A program made the position numbers and the translations under genes. A DNA stretch of 64,000 nt, taken from NCBI GenBank assembly GCA_029964075.1, contig CM057141.1, positions 14,694,001 through 14,758,000 of the forward strand, in the 5' to 3' direction. Below the pieces are notes generated by a model, which was not told the origin of the DNA, did no database searches, and saw only the letters and a list, made by a program, of their open reading frames with translations. The DNA is from Patiria pectinifera (lineage: Eukaryota; Echinodermata; Asteroidea; Valvatida; Asterinidae). Shown one piece after another: positions 9,601 through 19,562 of this stretch (the stretch's first letter is position 1; the number at the start of each line of letters is the position of its first letter).

Positions 9601-12600
9601 GGTGAAGGGCTAAAAAACCTAATTTGATTGACATCACTCCGACGCAAAATTCCGTCTTATGAATACTTAAAGGGGGGGGGGGGGTAATACCATTTGTTTA
9701 AGGTAATACTACTATATATTTATGATAATTCTACTTCATGCTAATACTGTGTTATCAAACCAATCTAATGCAAGAAAGAGGAACTGTTCTTGCGGTATTA
9801 ATCAAAGCAAACATCTGTGGTGCTAAAAAACTGGCATAAAATGAAAGTTATTTGGATTTAAACAAGTGCTAATAATGCAAATGCAGCATTTTAAGCTATG
9901 GGATTTTTTAAAACAATGGCACATTCAGTTATCAGACATTGGGTATTTCAGCTGTGACAAAAAAAAGACTTTGAAACTGTTAATTTAGCTATTATAAAAT
10001 ATCTTTGCCGCCACAAAAAGAATGATCATCTTCTGGTTTTCAAACACCCACAATTCTCTAACCCTAATCGTCCTGAATCCTTCAAAATCCTCTTTGCCAA
10101 AGTGGATGAATTTGGAGGATTGAGGTTGCATGGCAAAAGTGCGTTACTGATTTCGTAGGATGCACTTTGTTAAGGTCTTGGACCTTGCGTTGTTTTTGCT
10201 CAGCCATTCATAAATAGGACTGGATTATGCTTGAAATCCTCCGCACTGCTCCAGGATGTAACTGGCTCTGCCTCAACATATTGACAGTCACTGCCGCAGG
10301 ATTCAGGCAGTGGTCACCTCTCCACGGACCATATTCAAGAAATAATGGAGGAATTTGCAGGATTGAGGCTTTATGCTATTTTTCCATGTGGCCAATTGGA
10401 GGATTTTTCAGGATTGAGGCTACATCCTAGCAAAAAGGCCTTGTTAGTTAGGGTAAACATTGCAGTGATTCAAATTCCCCATTTGTTCATCCTTCACGTG
10501 CTTACCTGAAGTTGTTTCCTCAACTGTTTGACTTGATTTTCTAATCTCTGAAACAAAAAAAGAGCGATAATGAACACAAAGAAGCACAAAACAGCAAAAC
10601 ATTATCTTTGGACAGGTTAGGTATGTATTTTGCACTAATGTGGTCATACACTTTTTTTAAAGAGGTTGTGAAATGCTCGAAGACATTTCCGTCATTTTTC
10701 GGGTATATGTAGCCTAAGGTGTGATGAAATAAAAACGACTATTGTATCTGTCATGAAATGAGTACAAAAGGTACTTTTGAGAGCTGTTTTTCAGGTCCTG
10801 TTTCGACCCACACGTGCAATTTGTGAACCCGACGACTGTTGATTTCAATTATGCGCTCGCCGACCAACAAATTACTCGATGAATTTCAGTTTTATAAACA
10901 TATAAATGCACATTACAAAAGAATGGGACTTTTTCATTATGATATATATGGGTCTACTCTACAATAAAAAAATACAACAATGGGCTCCCTGCAAAACTTG
11001 TTGTACATGTAGGCCTCACCGAATGGGAACAGAAAATTTATACAAACCTCATTTTCAGTGCGGAGCATTGAAAATTCACTTTTCTCTAAGATGATCATGT
11101 CCTTTTTCACAGCTGATATGTGGGACATTATCGTTTGAACACTGATTTCCTAGGGTAAAATTAACAGACAAAAAAATTGTAGTTACAAAAATGGTAAACA
11201 AAAGTGCATGTAGCAACTCAATTTAAAGCGTCAAAATAAACTGTACAACCAATCATTAACCCTAACTCCCTAGCATAATTTACTAGGAACCATACCCATC
11301 CAGGCAAATTCCAACACCCACATGGGAAATTGTACACACACATTGTTGGACTTAGTTTCTGGAGGCATGCCAAACCCAATGTAAAAGACCATCAGTTTAG
11401 GGGTACTGTACCCATCCTAACAGATTTCAACAACGCCTGCTGTTGGACTTTGATGGGTTGAGTTCGGTTAGGGTTAAGGAAGGCCTGCCTAAATTAAGTC
11501 AAACTTTTACAAGTTTGAAGCTATCATTACAAGATACAATTGGCAAACAGTTTTTAAATTTGCCCAGGCCAGTGTTTATAGAGTAAGATGTTTATAACAG
11601 TAAGATGTTGGTCTACCACGTTGTTGATGTTGACAAGAGCAGTCAAAATGTTGTGCACAATTCTCACCCTTGTTTTGTTGCTGAACAACACTTCCTTACA
11701 AGATATTTGTCCACAAACAAACCTCAGTAGTGTAAGGCCACGAAAAAATAAAATAGTTTCTCGTCCAGGCTTTTTTGAAAAACTGAAGGTGGCAGCCCCT
11801 ATCCTTCTTTTTTTTTCGAGATGGCAGATTTTCCAAGATGGCGAATTTTTCAAGATGGTGAGTTTTCTAAGATGGCGCATGGATTCTTCGATTTTCTCAA
11901 CTCTTTTGCTGATACAAAATTGTGTTCAAATGGGCCGTCATCTTGTCTACAAAGCTATGATTTTTGGGGGGAACAAATAAAAGGCAACATATTGACAAAA
12001 TTTGCAAATTATTTTGCAAATGTATGGAAAAAAAGGAGAACTGGTGGGAAAAAGTATGCGGGCAAGGATGAGAAAGTGTTGGTTTTTTTTACTTGGCCTA
12101 TAAACATCTATGAGAAAGTGTTTGTTGTTTTTTTTACTTGGCCTATAAACATCTATCTCCACCATTCATATCCTCTGGAACAAAAATAGACGATTCAATT
12201 TTTTATTTTTTTAAAACAAATCTGAGTTGCAAAGCAATTTTGGATGAGTATCTGTACATCATAAATGTTCACTGGAAAGGTAGGAACAGATATATGATGC
12301 CAGTACTATCTTGCAGTCACAAACACACAGGCTGCTTTGTACTCGGTAGGGTACATGTAGTAGTTGATTTAGACACTTCACAATAAGACAATTTTTATAG
12401 TAATGTTGCACTCACTTTGTGAATTATTAAGACTTCAAAACTTACCAACTGTTCCTTTGAAATTGTCTCCTTCGACAGAACCTCTGTATTTTTGCTGAAC
12501 ACACTAAGCAAAACACCTGTGAGACATTCCGCCTGTTGCCTTGAAAATCCTAAAATGGCATAAAGAAAAAAAGTTACCCTTGACAATACACCAATATACA

Positions 12601-14730
12601 ATTCCCGACATAAAAGCAAATTAAAAGTTACTACAAAGCTAAGAAATAAAATTTGAATCCTTAGAAATTGAGAGCAAAGTTGGAATATACTGATGCCCAT
12701 AATTTTTTTTTTTAAATGTTTTCGTCAGTGCATGAAGCATAAATTTGTACTATTAATGAAGATTTTGGGACTCAAAGTACATGTGCGTCAATGTGTATTT
12801 TGAAAGCACGTATCCACTATATTTGTACTCAAGGCGCTACATCATCTGCCCAAACCTGACGTGACAGGCACAACCTCGTATGTCACATGTCATCCACCTC
12901 ATCCAGAAAACGACAAAACCACGGTCATCTTTGTGGCTTTCAAATCTGCAACCTGTCATTCCCAACAGCATATCAGCTGGTAAAACACAAGAAAACTGAA
13001 GGTCACCAGTGCAAAAGAGGAAGACCGACAACTTCACGCCGTCACTGAACTTCACGACGTCACTTCCAAAGACAATCTCAGCTCCCTGGAGAGTATACAG
13101 CTTAACACTGCCATTTTGGCTGCAAAGCAGCTTAAATCAACCACAATAACAATCTCTGCCCTCACGGGTACCCATTTACTCCTGGGTGGGGAGAAGCAAT
13201 GAGTGACAAAGTGCCTTGCCCAAGGGCACACGCACCATAACCCCAGGCTGGACTCGAACCCAAAACCTGCAGAATTAACCGCAGACCACGAATTCAATGC
13301 TTCAGACCACTAGGCCATGGCACTCCACAATGATAGTTACATGTATATTTTCCTTTTTCAATGTTACCAATAAATTCTTACATAATTATGAATACATCAA
13401 GTTTAAATCAATCCACAATTGTGAATACTTTCAAAACTACGAAAATATCATACCATGTTCTTCCAATGTATTGACCAGACCATTGGTGTCAATGAAGACT
13501 TTCTCTTTAGTGATGACGTCCATGTGTTTGCTGGTAGTACTAGTACTAGCAGATGCACACAAACACCTCAAATTCCTCTTGGCTGTGAAAAAAAACAAGA
13601 TATAAATACACACCATGATATTACACATCGTGACAGTTTATAAAATCACAGAGAAACAAAATGGAATAAACTAGGGTTTGAAGTTTGAGGGGGAAATATA
13701 GTCAATTATCTTCAAGTCAACTTGAATCTTCGATCCTGATTGGTCGATCCATGGCAACAAGCCGTGCTACATATAACCATGTAGCACGGCCACGGTCCAT
13801 ACCGCACTCTGCGTTTTGCGATATTCCAAGATGCGCGCGCCATTCCGTACAAACCACGCACGTGTAATAGGATAAGCACTTTGTGTACAGCGTGCGTTTC
13901 ATCTTTATTGTGCGTCAAGTTTGCTTGAAGATAACTTCGTTATCACGCTCTCGCTCATGGAACACGGAAAAATGTATGTGTCCCACATACCACTCGGCCT
14001 TCGGCCTCGTGGTATGTGGGACACAGACTCACTACATTATTCCATGTTCCACTCGCGCTCGCAGGATAACTTATATTATTATTCATATATGAGGATTCCA
14101 GCGGTACAAATTAATCAGCGTATTGAATGCTTTTGTAAAACGTACCCGGATGACAGCAATAATTTTGATATTGTTTGGCGCGCCCTTATCCAGTGTGGCA
14201 ATATGATCTTTTGCTGCGTGAATGAAAGGACCAACTTGAAACAGAACAAAACTGACTAAAATATGAAGAACAAAAAACGATGATTTCGGTGGCTGGGTTG
14301 AGGCCAAGTGTCCGGAGAAAAACCTGTACCTACATTTCAGCATTGATATATGCTGATGCCCCCCCCCCCCCCCCCGCAAAAATTCCTGAATCCTCCCCGA
14401 GAAAGAATTTCATATACGCATGCCACTGGTTTTTCCCTGCAATGACTCATCAAACATCAGAGAGGGATAACATGTCCTCAAACAGGGAAAATATTGAAGC
14501 ATTTAGTTGGAAAACAATTTTTCAGACCAGTCTCATAGGGTTTGTACACAGGGTGCCAAGTGGCCTATGATATGGAATTCTTTCCCGCCCCTAAAGGTTG
14601 AAGTGGTTGTAAGGAAAGAATGTTGCAACATGATGCTGTTTTTATGCCCCGCGGCGAAGCCGAAGGGGCATACTGTTTCCGCCTTGTCCTTCCGTGGGTG
14701 GGTGTGTGTGTGGGTGTGTTAGTGGGTGGG

Positions 14731-14762
<32 letters not shown>

Positions 14763-17700
14763 TGTGTGTGTCCGGATAAATCTTGTCAGCACGATAACTT
14801 GAGAAATACTTAACATATGAACTTCAAATTTGGTTTGTTCTTGGTAATCCTAAGAACCCTTTTGCATTTGGGGCCGAAAGGTCAAGGGTCAAGGTCACAG
14901 TGACTAAAACAAAAGAAATTTTGTCAGCGCGATAACTTGAGAAATACTTTACATATGAAATTCAAATTTGGTTTGTGTATTGTTCTTGGTAATCCTAAGA
15001 AGCCTATTGCATTTGGGGCCGAAAGGTCAAGGGTCAAGGTCACAGTGGCTGAAACAATAGAAATTTTGTCAGCGCTATAACTTGAGAAATACTTTTCATA
15101 TGAACTTCAAATTTGGTTTGTGTATTGTTCTTGGTAATCCTAAGAAGCCTATTGCATTTGGGGCCGAAAGGTCAAGGGTCAAGGTCACAGTGGCTGAAAC
15201 AATAGAAATTTTGTCAGCGCGATAACGTGAGAAATACTTTATGTGAACTTCAAATTTGGTTTGTGGATTGTCCTTGGCAATCCTAAGAAGCCTATTGCAT
15301 TTGGGGCCAAAAGGTCAAGGGTCAAGGTCACAGTGGCTAAAACAAAAGGAATTTTGTCAGCGCGATAACTTGAGAAATACTTAACATGTGAACTTCAAAT
15401 TTGGTTTGTGGATCATTCTTGGTAATCCAAATAGGCCTATTGCATTGGGGGTCGAAAGGTCACAGGTCAAGGTCACAGTGGCTAAAACAATAGAAATCTT
15501 GTATTTATTCTGAGAGCAAAGCGATTAGGGATTAATTCATATAAAACCTACAGAAGACACTAATGCTGTCAATGAACGTTCCATGTGACCAAGGTGCATA
15601 AGTTGATGTTAAAAGAGTGGTGTTATGTCGTGGGAACAGTCACGGTTGCGGGGCATTTGTGTTTGTTAACACACCTGACTTGTTTCCTTTATATTATCTC
15701 AGTGAAGGTCAGTCATTGCAAAAATGCATGAATCTGGGACTAAGAAACATTTCCAATTTTGTTTGGAAATACTTACAAAATTTTCTTGACTCTCCATAGA
15801 CTTTGTACACAACCGGTGAAGTACTTAGTGTCAGGTTGCAACATTATTTCCGGTTGTAATGTGCATATCAATTGTTTTCCCCCCTCCCCCGGCTGCCCCA
15901 CCCAAGACATGGGGATTGTCACTTTTGAAGTGACAAAATCCACACCCATCGGGCATGTCGGGCAAAATTTAAGTGACAATCTCCGACATATAGGATGGGA
16001 CGCCGTATTATCGCGGTACTTAGCACGTTTCTCGTTCGGAATAGAGATTGCCGAATAACCTTCCCCAATTGTCCTGTCTTTTGTGTAGTAAAACTCTTCC
16101 TTTTCTAACTGATATAAACCAATCCGACGGTGGCGTGGTATATTCCGTGTACGATGCCTGTGAAAATAGACATGCTCTGAGTGTGCCAACGGAGGTGGAC
16201 TCCCTATTATCGCGGTATGCGGGAAGTGTTTTTTTATAATGATCTCAACTTTTTTTCCATTGTTAATGTTTGACCAAAACATCCCCTGAATAAAGTCTGA
16301 TATTTTCCCTGTAACGTTCAAGTCGGTATTAGACAATATGCCTACAGAAGGATTCCTTAAGACGCCGCCCCTTTCCCGAAAGGAGAACAAAAATCACTGA
16401 GACAAGTCTTCTGATTAGCGATTGGGGGCGCCAATCACTTTATACGGTGTGCCATTATATTTTTTTTAACGCGCTGTCCTTATTTTGATCCTGCAAACGT
16501 TTTTGAGATTTTGCGGTGGAAATATCGTCCTTTGACTTAATTTTGTGTTTCCAGCTGTAGAAGGGGAACCAGACAATGGAACTTTCAGGGACAGAGCACC
16601 ATATTAAAGATTTATGTAAAAATATAGACGGTACCTTTTGGCAGACATGGTGAGGAAAAATTTGCAAGTTTTGGAAAACATTAATATTTATTAAAAATCG
16701 TTTAGAGTCCAGAAAGACGCACCATTTTTTATCGTCCTTTTTATACAACTCGGCAGAAAGTCCTAAATGCCCAGTGAACTGAATAAAAAATCGCCACTGA
16801 AGGAGTTTTGGCAAGGCAAAAAGAAAACTTTCCGATGCCGCGATAATAGGGATGCCGGGATAATAGGGAGTCCGACTATCCGCTCCGTTCACAAGTACCC
16901 CCTCACCGGCAAAGAAAGTACAGTTGGGGGTGCGCGGCCACTGCGTGTACATAGAACAAATCCCCTGGTGTACGCGCGTCACACACAAGGAATGGTGCGC
17001 GTCAACCAGCGAAATGTACCGCCCATGGGACATCGTTGCTAGGTAAAAGGGCGCCCTCTTTTGGTAGCGCACGGAGCTCATACGGGGTGCATTGTATATA
17101 GTGATTGGCTTTCCATGTAGTACAACAATGGGGTCACAATTTATGTAATTTGAGTGACCTAACTCCCCACTATACATGGAGTATGAAAAACATGACCAGA
17201 CCCCTACATCGGACTCGGACTTGGGGCAGCGCTAGCTGGAGTTACCCAGCCCTAAATTTTATCATTGGGTTGTCATTTAGGGCTGGGGAAGTTTTTCACT
17301 TGGACCTGCAGCATTGGCAAGTAAATGATAAAATTTAGGGCTGAGTAACTCTAGCCCCATAAATGTGGCCAATTTACTGGGCTACCTACATAAATAAAGG
17401 CCACACTTCCACCATGTACAAAACATGTCGAACTTTGTCAAATTTTGATTTTCACATTTAGGCTTAGTTTGTTGTTTATTTTTGCTTTATAAATGTAACC
17501 CAAGGTTCACTTCCAAATAGCAGGAACCAATTACATTAATTAACTCCTTTTAGGAAAACAAAGTCAGTTCAGCAATTCAAGATTTATATGCACACACAAC
17601 AACTCTGTTTTATTTCATAGAGTAATTTCAAGAATCAGAACCAATGCAATAATTTAAAAACATGGTTTTATGAAATACGGACTCATTGGTGGTATTGCGC

Positions 17701-19562
17701 ATGCTCATGCACAGATAATTAGGAGAGGGACCGGTCACATGAGAGGGATTAACCAATAAAAGGGAAAAAGAGTCCGATTTTCATACGAGTCCGATTTTTA
17801 TGCGACACCGGCATATAATCTAAGGCGCCATAAAAAATAGTTCAGTCCTCAATGAAGCTGTAGTGGTGGTCGTTCCCAAAGCTGAGAGGCTCGCAGGGAA
17901 AATGTCTTGACGATTACGGGAAGGGTAACGGTATACAGAAATATGTCTAGACTCACTGAAATTCATGAAGTCAAGACGTTGTACAAAAATTAACTTCTTC
18001 AAACCATGGAGGAAGGATTCCTTCCTCCATGTTCAAACTTAGCGAGAAGAGTTACAGTGAAATTACAATGAATACAATCTAGGGAAGATTTCCATATACG
18101 AAGTTCACTAATTTTCCTCTGTATTGACTAACAAGCCCCCAGATAGCAATTTCATGTCATCAAAGTCAATTTGAGCAGTGAGAAAATACAAGCATTTTCT
18201 TAGAAAAACACTTAGAATTTTTCAGTCCAATCTCATAGGGTTTGTACACAGGGTGTTGAGTGAACTTCGTATATGGAAATCTTTCCACAATCGAAGCTAA
18301 CAAATAATAATTCACACTTGATGTAAAGAAGTACTCAAACTTACAGAGCCAACATTCGTATGTCGTGGAAATCTACAAGCCAAGTCGTTTGCAGAATCAT
18401 TCATTTGCAGATTCTTGCACAAAGCAATGGGAAATGTGCTTGACGAGCAGTTACAATGTTCAGCTGTTTGCAGTTTGATGGCAGGGTTCGGAATGCCACA
18501 TGTCCTAGAATTTGGGGGACATGTGGGCCAAATCATTCCCTAGTGACATGGACCAGCCAACCTCTCATTGGACAGACTGAATTATTGGGCATCTCAGAGG
18601 AGAAATTATGGGATGGAGGGTAAAGGAGAGGTGCTAGATCCCCCCACTTCCTTAATCCAAACTTCTCAGAAGGAGGTTGTAAATCTTAAGAAGGAAAGGA
18701 TGTCACAGTTTAGAAGAGCTGAAAGGAAATCACACCTCTATTGTGCAGGTAAACTCTTGGTGTTTATTTCACCACTGAGTCACCTTGGCTCACTCAACCA
18801 TGGGTGTAACACATCGTGAACACAGCTACATGTAAACACAGCTTGGGCCAATGACCTATACAGACAGTCATCATTGGCAAACCAGGAAATATTTAGGAGA
18901 AAATATGAAATATGAATAATACAAAAGAATAAATTCACCTATAAGTCAATATAAAACAAAGTAACCTAAGACCTAAATGAGGTCTGGGTTACTTTATAGG
19001 CTAATCAGAAAGTGCTGCCTTTTTCAGATGTCTATTTTTCGTGAAATGTCCAGATTCATTTGCACACGTTTGCGTATCAAAATTTCAATATGAAATTTCA
19101 TGAAAGTTAGACATCTGAAAAAGGCAGCACTTTCTGATTAGCCTAAGACTAGTAAGAGGGTGAGTATGCTTCTAAAGCAAAAATAAACTACAATTTTTAA
19201 TACAAACTATTTTAGGCCTAAGCCTAATGTGAAAATCAAAATGTGACAAAGTTCGACATGTTTTTGTACATGGTGGAAGTGTGGCCTTTATTTACGGAGG
19301 TAGTCCAGTAAATTGGCCACATTTATGGGGCTAGACCAGACCCCGAGTCCCCGACATCGGAGTCGGACCTGTGGCAGCGCAAAAAACAAAAGCAAAAGGG
19401 GAGGAGGGGTGGGGGAACATTTAGGCGCATTAAACAGTTAGGCTTACCTCTTTGTGCTCCTACTGCATACCTAGATAGCAAACTACATGAAATACTAAAC
19501 ATATTTTCATTGGGAAAGAATGTCAAATATTTAAATGCCCCCAAAACAGGTCTTGTTGCCAT
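6568..19562 (-). CDS. MCUR1: MCUR1/CCDC90 family mitochondrial coiled-coil membrane protein, 8 exons, 245 aa
   Basis: Coding exons in reading order: 19562-19448, 13582-13454, 12549-12446, 11149-11048, 10547-10506, 9268-9197, 8281-8167, 6626-6568. All introns are GT-AG and phases join without a shift (738 nt including stop). The N-terminus ([16 protein letters not shown]..., Arg/Lys and hydrophobic, no acidic residue for 18 positions) looks like a mitochondrial targeting peptide. Then come the conserved [16 protein letters not shown] block, [20 protein letters not shown], a long coiled coil ([20 protein letters not shown]), and a C-terminal membrane helix [13 protein letters not shown]. Vertebrate members are inner-membrane proteins: MCUR1 has been linked to the calcium uniporter complex, and CCDC90B is its close relative. 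The length (245 aa) is nearer CCDC90B (254); the tail is nearer MCUR1. An invertebrate gene may be ancestral to both. Confidence 0.93.
7067..7400. mobile_element. MITE with CCTGTTCACACTAG inverted ends
   Basis: The left end CCTGTTCACACTAGA and right end CTCTAGTGTGAAAAGGA are complementary. The interior is made of many short direct and inverted CAACCCGGG/CCCGGGTTGA-type words. It is non-coding and lies in MCUR1 intron 7. Confidence 0.6.
7509..8027. mobile_element. TTAA-type MITE with AGGGAA...TTCCCT ends, copy 1 (inverted)
   Basis: Begins AGGGAATGTACAACATTTGC and ends GCAAATGTTGTATTTTCCCT then TTAA. Related full copies are at 39787, 50429 and 55441, in the opposite orientation. The interior has the palindromic core (GGTCGGCCGACC). 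It lies in MCUR1 intron 7. Confidence 0.8.
8167..8281 (-). CDS. MCUR1: MCUR1 exon 7
   Basis: Encodes [20 protein letters not shown] and [18 protein letters not shown]. An earlier GT inside the codon for Arg is rejected because the family continues RYLAG. The donor is GTATGT. Confidence 0.9.
8820..9150 (-). mobile_element. tRNA-derived SINE (family A), 5'-truncated copy
   Basis: On the minus strand it has a B-box-like GGGTTCGAGTCC, the body with CCTGGGTGGAG on its opposite strand, and a terminal (ATT)n tail at 8824-8850. The same body is found at 13066-13325. It lies in MCUR1 intron 6. Confidence 0.65.
9197..9268 (-). CDS. MCUR1: MCUR1 exon 6
   Basis: Twenty-four codons, [20 protein letters not shown] then VKDE. 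It matches the 'D.NLE.SRVK' block of the family. Phase 0 on both sides. Confidence 0.92.
9438..9625. mobile_element. tRNA-derived SINE (family B), two tails in inverted orientation
   Basis: The tail sequence ACTGAGTATACAGTGTTTA appears in both orientations, flanking a short tRNA-like B-box region (GGGTTCGAGGCC on the minus strand). It forms a hairpin of about 180 bp. Related copies lie at 29930, 31320, 41810 and 47930. Confidence 0.65.
10058..10455 (-). mobile_element. Non-autonomous element with CTCCNNAATCCT repeats, copy 1
   Basis: It is bounded by ACCCTAA and TTAGGGTAA ends and filled with GGAGGATT and AATCCTCC words in both orientations. The sequence matches 25559-26169 and 61786-62185 in reverse orientation. 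It lies in MCUR1 intron 5. Confidence 0.7.
10506..10547 (-). CDS. MCUR1: MCUR1 exon 5 (42-nt microexon)
   Basis: Fourteen codons, [14 protein letters not shown], continuing the coiled coil in phase 0. Acceptor TTTTTTGTTTCAG, donor GTAAGC. Confidence 0.88.
10657..10826 (+). mobile_element. Half copy of the 480-bp palindromic TTAA element
   Basis: Starts TTAAAGAGGTTGTGAAATGC and follows the left arm of the 43307-43789 element for about 170 bp, ending at ACGTGCAA. The right arm is missing. It lies in MCUR1 intron 4. Confidence 0.75.
11048..11149 (-). CDS. MCUR1: MCUR1 exon 4
   Basis: Encodes [20 protein letters not shown] and [14 protein letters not shown], the best-conserved block of the family. 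Donor GTTTGT is weak but phase 0 on both sides. Confidence 0.93.
11150..12445. other. MCUR1 intron 3, no gene; short duplications
   Basis: Non-coding. It holds AAGATGGCG-type triplicate words (about 11815-11877) and a tandem duplication of about 45 bp (TTTACTTGGCCTATAAACAT at 12090 and 12134). No domain is seen in either strand. Confidence 0.5.
12446..12549 (-). CDS. MCUR1: MCUR1 exon 3
   Basis: Encodes [20 protein letters not shown] and the rest of the helical segment corresponding to human 'FDKTQAETIVSALTAL'. Acceptor CCATTTTAG, donor GTAAGT. Confidence 0.9.
13066..13325 (-). mobile_element. tRNA-derived SINE (family A)
   Basis: The minus strand starts GTGGAGTGCCATGGCCTAGT, with A box TGGCCTAGTGG and B box GGTTCGAGTCC about 50 bp apart, followed by the shared SINE body. 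It lies in MCUR1 intron 2. Confidence 0.8.
13454..13582 (-). CDS. MCUR1: MCUR1 exon 2
   Basis: Encodes [20 protein letters not shown] followed by [17 protein letters not shown], the first conserved block of the family. Acceptor TTTTTTCACAG, donor GTATGA. Confidence 0.9.
13697..14075. mobile_element. MITE with nested hairpins
   Basis: An inner perfect hairpin (TGTCCCACATACCAC and its complement, 13979-14025) lies inside outer arms (CGTTATCACGCTCTCGCTCA and its near complement near 14050). A related copy is at about 45710-46290. It lies in MCUR1 intron 1. Confidence 0.55.
14640..15510 (+). repeat. Five-unit tandem repeat of about 145 bp with a GC-rich head
   Basis: The head is GCCCCGCGGCGAAGCCGAAG followed by GGGCATACTGTTT and a G/T-rich microsatellite (14695-14771). 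Five units then start with TTTTGTCAGCGCGATAACTT or a close variant at about 14783, 14921, 15064, 15210 and 15351. Each contains GGGCCGAAAGGTCAAGGGTC and AAGGTCACAGTG. It is non-coding and lies in MCUR1 intron 1. Confidence 0.85.
15997..16880. repeat. Dispersed inverted repeats around CTATTATCGCGG
   Basis: Words related to GTATTATCGCGGTACTTA recur at 16005, 16200, 16838 (complement) and 16856 (complement), so 16198-16216 and 16855-16874 can pair. This may be a decayed DNA transposon. ORFs inside show no domain. Confidence 0.4.
17230..17356. mobile_element. MITE hairpin, AGTTACCCAGCCCTAAATTT
   Basis: The left arm at 17240-17265 is complementary to 17321-17350 (AATGATAAAATTTAGGGCTG). It appears to have inserted into the R1 repeat, whose two halves lie on either side. 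Confidence 0.65.
17352..17520. repeat. R1 repeat (TAGCCCCATAAATGTGG), copy 1
   Basis: Shares TAGCCCCATAAATGTGGCCA and CACACTTCCACCATGTACAA with copies at 19146-19335 (inverted), 63092-63350 and 63710-64000. Confidence 0.7.
18082..18286. mobile_element. MITE hairpin, GGAAGATTTCCATATACGAA
   Basis: The ends GGAAGATTTCCATATACGAA and TTCGTATATGGAAATCTTTC are complementary over about 27 bp. The right-hand 75 bp also occurs at 14510-14580 (CTCATAGGGTTTGTACACAG). Confidence 0.6.
18999..19335. repeat. R1 repeat with terminal hairpin, copy 2 (inverted)
   Basis: The hairpin at 18999-19145 (GGCTAATCAGAAAGTGCTGC and its complement) is followed by the R1 body in reverse orientation. The element ends next to MCUR1 exon 1. 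The same hairpin recurs at 63253 and 63867. Confidence 0.75.
19448..19562 (-). CDS. MCUR1: MCUR1 exon 1 (start codon, targeting peptide)
   Basis: The ATG at 19562 begins 38 codons plus one base and ends at a strong donor (GAG then GTAAGC). Its phase matches the exon at 13582 (G joined to CC gives Ala). The assignment rests on phase, donor quality and the targeting-peptide composition; this part of the family is not conserved. Confidence 0.7.

Noticed and set aside
13712-13918. Minus-strand open frames upstream of MCUR1 exon 2
   Set aside because: Lie in a MITE and lack family residues or a usable donor.
15773-16390. 205-codon minus-strand open frame
   Set aside because: No recognisable domain, overlaps dispersed inverted repeats and has no spliced continuation.
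16455-17177. 240-codon minus-strand open frame
   Set aside because: Composition is unlike the three genes, no domain is seen, and it spans inverted repeats; probably a chance frame or decayed element.
17820-18002. Alternative MCUR1 first exon (MNF before a GTGAGT donor)
   Set aside because: Phase would fit, but it leaves three residues without a targeting peptide; the 19562 exon has a better start and donor.
18312-18536. Minus-strand frame ending at a good GTAAGT donor as an MCUR1 exon
   Set aside because: Wrong phase for the exon at 13582, and the frame with the right phase has a stop eight codons back.
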